A DNA stretch of 64,000 nucleotides from positions 1-64,000 of the forward strand of contig CADAQX010000022.1 of assembly GCA_902790215.1 (NCBI GenBank), given 5' to 3'. The notes beneath the pieces are model-generated. The model ran no database searches. It was not told the origin of the DNA and was given only the letters and a program-made list of their open reading frames with translations. The stretch comes from an uncultured Bacteroidota bacterium (GTDB taxonomy: Bacteria > Bacteroidota > Bacteroidia > Bacteroidales > P3). Of the stretch, positions 44,615 through 51,025 are shown one piece after another (position 1 is the stretch's first letter; every line of letters starts with the position of its first letter). A program made the translations under genes and the position numbers.

Positions 44615-45580
44615 ATGGAAGAACCGATTACCGAAAAGATATTCTCTCTCGAAGAGATTGACTATACACGCTTTTGGGGCGACAACGACAAGATTTTGGA
44701 CTTCGTCAGAATACTGTTCCCAAAACTGAAACTTATTGCCCGCGGCGACATGCTGAAAGCGGTGGGAAGCGCGGAAGACATCGACCACTTCGACGGCAAA
44801 CTGCAGGCCATGAAGACCTACTACGACAAGGTGGGACGGCTGAACGAGAACGTCATCATGCAGATTTTCGAGAACGGCGGCTCAACCCCCGAGGCCGAGA
44901 CCAACGAGGAGATTCTTGTGCACGGGCGCAACGGACTGCTCATCAAAGCACGCACGCCCAACCAAAAACGATTGGTGGAGGCCGTGAAGGAGAACGACAT
45001 GGTCTTTGCCATCGGCCCTGCTGGAACAGGCAAGACCTACACCGCCGTGGCCCTTGCCGTCCGTGCTTTGAAGAACAAGGAAATACGCCGCATCATCCTC
45101 ACCCGCCCGGCAGTGGAGGCTGGCGAAAACCTCGGCTTCCTGCCCGGCGACCTGCGCGACAAGCTCGACCCCTACCTGCAGCCTCTCTACGACGCCCTGC
45201 GCGACATGATACCGCAGCAGAAACTCCTCTCCTACTGGGAGGACAACACCATCGAGATTGCCCCTCTCGCCTTTATGCGCGGACGCACCCTCGACAACGC
45301 TTTCGTCATCCTGGACGAGGCTCAGAACGCCACCTCCTCACAGCTGAAGATGTTCCTCACCCGTATGGGCAGGAACGCCAAGTTTGTCATCACGGGCGAC
45401 ATCACCCAGATTGACCTGCCCCGCCACCAGCAGAGCGGCCTGGTACAAGCCATGCACATCCTCGACGGTATCAACGGCATCAGTTTTATCAACCTCGACA
45501 ACAGCGACGTGATACGCCACAAACTGGTCACCAAGATAATCCGAGCCTACGACGGCGAACCGCCGCAGGTATTAACTTGA
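44615..45580 (+). CDS. phoH: PhoH-family ATPase
   Basis: PhoH-like proteins are P-loop ATPases of the PIN-PhoH group linked to RNA handling and stress. The 321-residue protein has Walker A GPAGTGKT (134-141) and Walker B VILDEAQN (231-238), followed by [10 protein letters not shown] longer frame to 44522 would begin upstream of the promoter and code low-complexity residues, so ATG 44615 is chosen. The -7 box ends four bases before it, so the mRNA has almost no leader. ispE starts just after the stop. Confidence 0.94.
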   Translation: MEEPITEKIFSLEEIDYTRFWGDNDKILDFVRILFPKLKLIARGDMLKAVGSAEDIDHFDGKLQAMKTYYDKVGRLNENVIMQIFENGGSTPEAETNEEILVHGRNGLLIKARTPNQKRLVEAVKENDMVFAIGPAGTGKTYTAVALAVRALKNKEIRRIILTRPAVEAGENLGFLPGDLRDKLDPYLQPLYDALRDMIPQQKLLSYWEDNTIEIAPLAFMRGRTLDNAFVILDEAQNATSSQLKMFLTRMGRNAKFVITGDITQIDLPRHQQSGLVQAMHILDGINGISFINLDNSDVIRHKLVTKIIRAYDGEPPQVLT

Positions 45581-45594
45581 CAATCCCTCCTGTC

Positions 45595-46362
45595 ATGAAA
45601 AGTCACCCTAATTGCAAGATTAACCTCGGCCTGCATGTTGTGGGGAAACGCCCTGACGGCTACCACAACCTGGAGACCATTTTCCTGCCCGTCCACGACC
45701 TCTGCGACGAGTTGGAGATAAACCCCACGGCAGCATCCGACACCACCATGCGGCAGGAAGGCATCCTCCTCGACAACGCCCCGGGCGACAACCTCTGCAT
45801 GAAAGCCTACCGCCTGCTGCAGGAAGAGTTCGGCATCCCGCCGGTGGAGATACTGCTGCGCAAGCACATTCCCTTCGGTGCCGGCCTGGGCGGCGGCAGC
45901 AGCGATGCCGCCTTCACCCTCAAGATGCTCAACGAGATGTTCTCGCTGGGGCTTGCAACCCCCGACCTTGAGCAACGGTCTGCACAGATAGGTGCCGACT
46001 GCGCCTTTTTTATCCAGAACAGCCCCGCCTACGCCACCGGCATTGGCGACCAACTGGAACCCATCCGCCTCGACCTGTCCGCCTACCGCATAGTCATAGA
46101 GATACCACCCGACGAGCATGTCAGCACCCGCGAGGCCTACGCGGGTCTGCATCTGCAAGGCGGCAGCCGTCCCGACATGCGGCAGGCGGTGCGCCAACCT
46201 ATAGAGCAGTGGCGTGAAACCATCGTCAACGACTTCGAGGCCTCCGTTTTCCCAGCCCACCCCGCCATCGCCGCGCTGAAAGACGATATGTACCGCCGTG
46301 GCGCACACTACGCAGCCATGACCGGCAGCGGCGCCGCCGTGTTCGGGCTGTTTCCCCTCTGA
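45595..46362 (+). CDS. ispE: 4-diphosphocytidyl-2-C-methyl-D-erythritol kinase
   Basis: IspE phosphorylates CDP-ME in the MEP pathway to isoprenoids. It is a GHMP kinase of 255 residues from ATG 45595: NCKINLGLHVVGKRPDGYH at the N-terminus and the ATP motif PFGAGLGGGSSDAA (93-106). The C-terminal GSGAAVFG motif is present. A TTG start at 45577 would overlap the phoH stop and adds only six residues; the ATG fits the family start better. It follows phoH by 14 bases and probably shares its transcript. Confidence 0.95.
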   Translation: MKSHPNCKINLGLHVVGKRPDGYHNLETIFLPVHDLCDELEINPTAASDTTMRQEGILLDNAPGDNLCMKAYRLLQEEFGIPPVEILLRKHIPFGAGLGGGSSDAAFTLKMLNEMFSLGLATPDLEQRSAQIGADCAFFIQNSPAYATGIGDQLEPIRLDLSAYRIVIEIPPDEHVSTREAYAGLHLQGGSRPDMRQAVRQPIEQWRETIVNDFEASVFPAHPAIAALKDDMYRRGAHYAAMTGSGAAVFGLFPL

Positions 46363-46416
46363 TTTTTTTCACACCTGTCAGATTTCACCCCTTGAGGGGG
46401 TAATGTATGGATAGGT

Positions 46417-48909
46417 ATGAACGTTTTCGATAAGCCGAACGCAGACAAGCTTGCTTGTATGCTGAGGCGAGAAAACGTCTATTGCGAAGAAATGAACGAC
46501 CACGACACATTCAACCGCCTGTTTCGCACCTATGGTGCCATCGTCTGGAGCATGTGCAAGAGCTCATCGCACGGCGACTACGAGCGATGCCGTGACCTGT
46601 TTCAGGACGTGTCGGTACGCCTGTGGCTGCACATCGGCGACTTGCGGCAGGATGCCATGCCCCACGAAGAAAAGGCATGGGTTGAGTGGCAGACACGCCA
46701 TGTGTTGAGCCACAGCCGCAAACCCCGTGACATGGAGCACAACTTGCCTGAGCTTCCCGACGACGACACTGCCGCCGAGGCCGAACGGCGCACTCTTGTC
46801 GCCGACCTGATGGCACAGCTGCAGGACGAAGACAGGCAGTTGATGCAGATGCGTCTTGAAGGCTACTCCGCCGACGAGATAGCCCAGGCCACCGGGCTGA
46901 AACGCGATGCAGTGTATCAACGCATACACCGCATCGTGGCACGGATGCGCAAGATGCTCATTGTTCTGTTGTTCATACTGGCGGCCTCAGCCATTGCCGT
47001 GGCCGTGGTGCCACAGTGGCGAAAGGCTGTGTTCCACCGCAGCACTCCTCCGTCAAGACCCACCCCGGCTGGCACATCAGACCACCACCAAACCCCTACC
47101 GACAGTGTCGCCACACCGGCAATCGTGGTCAACTGGGACTATCACGGCAACGAGCCCTGGTACACCCACACAAGCAAAGGGGGCTCAGGCATGGCCTTCA
47201 ACCACCTCAACAGCACCATCACCTACTACCGTACCCTCAATGGTCGCACCGTGACGGCGGTGATGCATGTCGACCCAGCCATCCTATTTCACGATACCTT
47301 AACATCTGACAGTATGAATACCACAATGAAACAGGCTGCCCTTGCAGCAGCATTAGTGGCACTGGCCACCGCCACAAAAGCCCAAGTGGCACACGATTTC
47401 CAGACCGTTACCCCACAGGGCGACACCCTCTTCTGCACCATCACCGACTCTGCACAACGCCACATCAGCGTGCGTGGCGACGAATCGGTATGGAATGCAC
47501 AGTACATCCATTACAGCGACACGCTGGTCATCCCCGCCACTGTGGAGCACGACGGCACCGCCTACACCGTCACAGCATTGGCCGACAGCGCATTCTACAG
47601 CCACGCCGAGGTGAAAAGCGTCAGCATTCCTGCTACGGTAACATCAATCGGACGGTTAGCCCTCGCCTCCACCTCCATCTACGACCTAAACGTGCATGAC
47701 AACGTGGAGACTATCGAGCCAAATGCATTCCGGTTAATCAAAAATGTAGAATACCACGGCAATGCCTCCGGCAGCCCGTGGGGTGCGCTGACCGTGAACG
47801 CCTATGTGGAAGACAGCCTTTATTACACCGACAGCACTCGCACGCGCCTCACCGCTTGCCATCCGCAGCTGGCTCAAGCCATTGTGCCCCCATCAGTGCG
47901 AACCATCGGACGACTTGCCTTTGCCGGCTCCAATACACTCACTGCCATAACCCTTCCCGAAGGCCTCGACACCATAGGCAATTACGCCTTTCAGAGTTGC
48001 AGCCAACTGGGCTCTGTGTCCATTCCTTCTACTGTCCGGGTAATAGGCAACTACGCATTCTACAACGCCTTTAGGCATGACGGCAGTGCTACAGCAACCA
48101 TCGCAGACGCCGACAACGTCAGCCCGGACTCCATGTGCAGTATTGGCAAAGGCGCCTTCGCCTACAGCCATATAGGAGCCGTCAACCTCGGCAACCGTAT
48201 CTCATCAATCGGTAGCGATGCCTTCTCCACCTGCGACCATCTCGACTCGGTCATCGTGCCCAACAGCTGCACCTACCTTGCCGAGCGCGTCTTTTGCTAC
48301 AACTACAACGGCAGCCTGAAGAAAGTCCACCTGCCCGAAGGCCTCGACACCATCCGTGCCGAACTTCTCCACGGCTGTCCCGGACTGAAAGAAGTGAACA
48401 TACCCTCCTCTGTGGTCTATATCGACAGCATGGCTTTCCTCGAATGCAGCAAGCTCACCGAACTCACCCTGCCTACAGGACTCACCTACATCGGACAGTA
48501 CGCCTTTGGGGAATGCTCTCGCGTCCGAAAAATACACAGCCTCGCCGCCACGCCGCCACAGGCCTTCTCCGGCACTTTCTATGGGATGAATCCTGCACTC
48601 CAGCTTGTCGTCCCGTGTCACAGTGGTGAAGCCTACAACGCCGACCCCTACTGGAGCTATTTCAACAACATCGAAGAGGACTGCACCGGCGCTCCAACAG
48701 CCGAAGCCCCACAAGTGGCAATCCGCACAATTGAAGGAGGCATCACCGTCGAGGGCTGTGCCGGCGACCGCATCCGTATCTTCGACACCGGCGGAAGGCT
48801 CATAGCCGAAACCAACTGCCAAGGTACCTGCACCCTCCGCCTGCCCGCCGCAGGCATCTACATGGTGCAGATAGCCGACCGCCCGGCCCGGAAAGTCGTC
48901 GTACAATAG
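46417..48909 (+). CDS. ECF-type sigma factor fused to BspA-type LRR protein
   Basis: One uninterrupted frame of 830 codons holds what are normally separate genes. Residues 26-180 look like an ECF sigma factor: a region 2 block (DLFQDVSVRLWLHI) and a region 4 helix-turn-helix (YSADEIAQATGLKRDAVYQR). A membrane helix follows at 180-198, then an uncharacterised stretch to about 299. At Met300/Met304 (DNA 47314/47326) a typical signal peptide begins (304-323, ending KAQ). After it come BspA-like leucine-rich repeats (AFxxCxxLxxVxIPxxVxxIG type, e.g. 400-700) and a T9SS type A sorting domain at the end. Either the two parts are fused or the second is also started internally. The N-terminal start could also be Met26 (46492). 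Confidence 0.75.
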   Translation: MNVFDKPNADKLACMLRRENVYCEEMNDHDTFNRLFRTYGAIVWSMCKSSSHGDYERCRDLFQDVSVRLWLHIGDLRQDAMPHEEKAWVEWQTRHVLSHSRKPRDMEHNLPELPDDDTAAEAERRTLVADLMAQLQDEDRQLMQMRLEGYSADEIAQATGLKRDAVYQRIHRIVARMRKMLIVLLFILAASAIAVAVVPQWRKAVFHRSTPPSRPTPAGTSDHHQTPTDSVATPAIVVNWDYHGNEPWYTHTSKGGSGMAFNHLNSTITYYRTLNGRTVTAVMHVDPAILFHDTLTSDSMNTTMKQAALAAALVALATATKAQVAHDFQTVTPQGDTLFCTITDSAQRHISVRGDESVWNAQYIHYSDTLVIPATVEHDGTAYTVTALADSAFYSHAEVKSVSIPATVTSIGRLALASTSIYDLNVHDNVETIEPNAFRLIKNVEYHGNASGSPWGALTVNAYVEDSLYYTDSTRTRLTACHPQLAQAIVPPSVRTIGRLAFAGSNTLTAITLPEGLDTIGNYAFQSCSQLGSVSIPSTVRVIGNYAFYNAFRHDGSATATIADADNVSPDSMCSIGKGAFAYSHIGAVNLGNRISSIGSDAFSTCDHLDSVIVPNSCTYLAERVFCYNYNGSLKKVHLPEGLDTIRAELLHGCPGLKEVNIPSSVVYIDSMAFLECSKLTELTLPTGLTYIGQYAFGECSRVRKIHSLAATPPQAFSGTFYGMNPALQLVVPCHSGEAYNADPYWSYFNNIEEDCTGAPTAEAPQVAIRTIEGGITVEGCAGDRIRIFDTGGRLIAETNCQGTCTLRLPAAGIYMVQIADRPARKVVVQ

Positions 48910-48925
48910 ACATCTTCCACCTCCG

Positions 48926-48961
48926 AAAGCCCCTGCCAGAGCCACCTCCGGCAGGGGCTTT
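48926..48961 (+). terminator. Terminator after the sigma-BspA ORF
   Basis: AAAGCCCCTGCC (48926-48937) and GGCAGGGGCTTT (48950-48961) form a perfect 12-bp stem with a 12-base loop. The tail is only moderately T-rich (GCCTTTATC). Confidence 0.8.
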
Positions 48962-48983
48962 GCCTTTATCCCCCAAAAATATA

Positions 48984-49015
48984 TTTGTCCATACGAAAAA
49001 AAGTTAGTATCTTTG
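48984..49015 (+). promoter_or_regulatory. Promoter of the toxin-antitoxin pair
   Basis: TTTG (48984-48987), 20 bases, TATCTTTG (49008-49015): one of the best Bacteroidota promoter matches in the window. It ends 23 bases before the antitoxin ATG at 49039. No further promoter is visible before fba. Confidence 0.8.
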
Positions 49016-49038
49016 CAAATTCAAAATATTGGCAAATC

Positions 49039-49221
49039 ATGGACAATAACGACACTACACCTACAGCATCCGAAACCGCCGTTCTATATGGCCAAGCCAA
49101 CACACCCGGGCACATTCATCAGCAGGAAATCCCCGCCAACTGCATGACTGTGGATGAGTATTTTGATGAATTAATTGAACTACTCCGTCAAGACTATGCG
49201 AGAATACAGGGTCATCATTAA
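49039..49221 (+). CDS. Putative antitoxin of RelE/ParE-type pair
   Basis: This 60-residue protein (start ATG 49039, MDNNDTTPTAS) has a polar N-terminus and a C-terminal helix VDEYFDELIELLRQDYARI of the kind that wraps the toxin in type II pairs. It shares 26 bases with the toxin gene, a usual arrangement for translational coupling with the antitoxin first. No DNA-binding domain is evident in this short chain, so it may neutralise the toxin without strong autoregulation. The longer frame from 48985 starts before the promoter and is discarded. Confidence 0.7.
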   Translation: MDNNDTTPTASETAVLYGQANTPGHIHQQEIPANCMTVDEYFDELIELLRQDYARIQGHH

Positions 49222-49504
49222 CCGTGCAGCGCGCGTGGATTTTCTTGAAATCAGAACGTTCCTATGGGGTGTTCTGTCCTTTCAGAGTGCAGAAAAGTAC
49301 GCCAACGCCATGCGAGCAGAAATAAAAAGCATTAGCATCTTCGCTGACTGTTTTCAACGCAGCACTTCCAAGCAAATACTCTCCATTCACCCACAAGCCC
49401 GCAGGATGGTTTCGCACAACAAACGCTGGGTTTATATTTTCCACATCGAAGGCGACTTTGCCATTGTTGACCGAATCCTTTCAGCAAAGAATATCAAACA
49501 ATAA
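49196..49504 (+). CDS. RelE/ParE-family toxin
   Basis: The 102-residue protein (ATG 49196, MREYRVIINRAA) fits the RelE/ParE fold: N-terminal strand, helices with DFLEIRTFLWG and SAEKYANAMRAEI, a CFQRSTSKQI segment and closing strands RMVSHNKRWVYIFHIEGDF. RelE members cut mRNA on the ribosome and ParE members attack gyrase; the sequence does not settle which. It lies 22 bases before fba with no visible promoter between them. Confidence 0.82.
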   Translation: MREYRVIINRAARVDFLEIRTFLWGVLSFQSAEKYANAMRAEIKSISIFADCFQRSTSKQILSIHPQARRMVSHNKRWVYIFHIEGDFAIVDRILSAKNIKQ

Positions 49505-49526
49505 CAAACAATAAAACACAAACAAT

Positions 49527-50567
49527 ATGGTAGATTACAAGAAAATCGGACTCGTGAACACCCGTGAGATGTTCAAGAAAGCAGTCAACGGCGGCTACGC
49601 TATCCCCGCCTTCAATTTCAATAACATGGAGCAGATGCAGGCCATCATCCAGGCCGCAGTCGAGACCAAGAGCCCCGTCATCCTGCAGGTGTCCAAGGGT
49701 GCACGCGACTATGCCAATCCCACCCTCCTGCGCTACATGGCCGAGGGTGCCGTGGAGTATGCCAAAGAGCTGGGCTGCCCCAACCCCCAGATTGTGCTGC
49801 ACCTCGACCACGGCGACAGCTTCGAGACCTGCAAGAGCTGCATCGACATGGGCTTCTCCAGCGTAATGTACGACGGCAGTGCTCTGCCCTATGAGGAGAA
49901 TATCAAAATCTCCCGCCAGGTGGTAGAATATGCCCACAAGTACGACGTCACCGTCGAATGCGAGCTCGGCGTGCTGGCCGGCGTAGAGGACGAAGTAGCC
50001 TCCGAAGTGAGCCACTACACCAAACCCGAAGAGGTCATCGACTTCGCCACCCGCACCGGCTGCGACTCCCTGGCCATCAGCATCGGCACCAGCCACGGCG
50101 CCTACAAGTTCAAACCCGAGCAGTGCACCGTCGACCCCCAGACCGGCCGTCTCGTGCCTCCTCCCCTGGCCTTCGACGTGCTCGAAGCAGTCGAGAAGAA
50201 GCTCCCCGGCTTCCCCATCGTGCTCCACGGCTCCAGCTCCGTGCCCCAGGAAGAAGTTGACATCATCAACGCCAACGGTGGCGCCCTCAAGGCAGCCGTA
50301 GGCATCCCCGAGGAACAGCTGCGCAAGGCCGCCAAGAGCGCCGTCTGCAAGATTAACATCGACAGCGACAGTCGTCTGGCCATGACCGCCGCCATCCGCA
50401 AACACATGGCAGAGCATCCCGACCACTTCGACCCGCGCCAGTATCTCAAACCACAAGATTGTCAACGTCCTCGGCTCCAACGACAAACTCTAACGGCAAA
50501 ACACCGCTGTCAAAAAAGCGCACTTCGACACACCGGAGTGCGCTTTTTCTTTGCCATTAGGACGTAG
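49527..50567 (+). CDS. fba: Class II fructose-bisphosphate aldolase, frameshifted end
   Basis: Class II aldolase cleaves fructose-1,6-bisphosphate in glycolysis using zinc. The body is normal: VLHLDHGDSFETC (metal site), VECELGVLAGVEDEV, SIGTSHGAYK and VLHGSSSVPQEE. The end is not. After DPRQYLK (about residue 308) the frame continues into an unrelated Arg-rich tail, while the usual ending HKIVNVLGSNDKL plus stop is intact in the +1 frame at 50452-50493. About 32 bases seem to be missing. The shifted frame also runs through the gene's own terminator (50513-50548). Either a real truncating deletion or a sequence error. Confidence 0.9.
   Translation: MVDYKKIGLVNTREMFKKAVNGGYAIPAFNFNNMEQMQAIIQAAVETKSPVILQVSKGARDYANPTLLRYMAEGAVEYAKELGCPNPQIVLHLDHGDSFETCKSCIDMGFSSVMYDGSALPYEENIKISRQVVEYAHKYDVTVECELGVLAGVEDEVASEVSHYTKPEEVIDFATRTGCDSLAISIGTSHGAYKFKPEQCTVDPQTGRLVPPPLAFDVLEAVEKKLPGFPIVLHGSSSVPQEEVDIINANGGALKAAVGIPEEQLRKAAKSAVCKINIDSDSRLAMTAAIRKHMAEHPDHFDPRQYLKPQDCQRPRLQRQTLTAKHRCQKSALRHTGVRFFFAIRT
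50513..50548 (+). terminator. Terminator of fba
   Basis: AAAAAGCGCACT (50513-50524) pairs perfectly with AGTGCGCTTTTT (50537-50548), loop 12 bases, T-tract on the 3' arm. It begins 20 bases after the expected fba stop at 50491-50493 and lies inside the frameshifted tail. Confidence 0.9.
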
Positions 50568-50586
50568 TATTTGATATTTTCAGTAA

Positions 50587-50828
50587 GACGCTTGCCGCTT
50601 CGCGCGGAAGTTACTATTTATTCTGTGAAGGATTACGCCAACTTTCGTCAGCGTTCCTATATTGTCGCATATTTGTCCCCAACGTTCCTCAGTGCGCCTT
50701 CAGGGCTCGATGTTGCGTCGTTCTTTATCTTATCGTTTTTCGATATGTTTCCCTCGTTTTTCCCTTTGTGAAAGGGAAAACGAGTGGAAAACGATCGAAT
50801 AACGATCGAATAAATGACGGCGCTTGAT
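50587..50828 (+). repeat. Dispersed palindromic repeat, copy D
   Basis: This copy matches the inverse complement of 13916-14170 over its whole length. It contains a palindrome AAAACGAGTGG-type end and an inner stem CCCTTTG/GAAAGGG around 50760-50775, then ACGATCGAATAACGATCGAA. No gene lies between fba and uvrA; the rest of the gap holds the uvrA promoter. Confidence 0.85.
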
Positions 50829-50904
50829 GGTTGCATCGACGACTGAATATTGTCTTGGAGGGCTTTTTTTCCATGACCAATTCTGTTTTTTCGTTTTATT
50901 TTCG

Positions 50905-50912
50905 TATTTTTG
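50905..50912 (+). promoter_or_regulatory. -7 box TATTTTTG upstream of uvrA
   Basis: TATTTTTG followed by C fits the -7 box and lies 113 bases before the uvrA ATG. A 35-codon frame (50916-51023) begins four bases after the box and ends two bases before the uvrA ATG. Confidence 0.6.
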
Positions 50913-51025
50913 CAGATGGCAAGGGTATGCCCGTATGCCAAGAAAACAGCTATTGCTGTACACGTTACGTGTGCGGCAAGTGGGTGTATGGGGCTTGAAT
51001 ACCGCCTTCAAAACACGATTTGACA

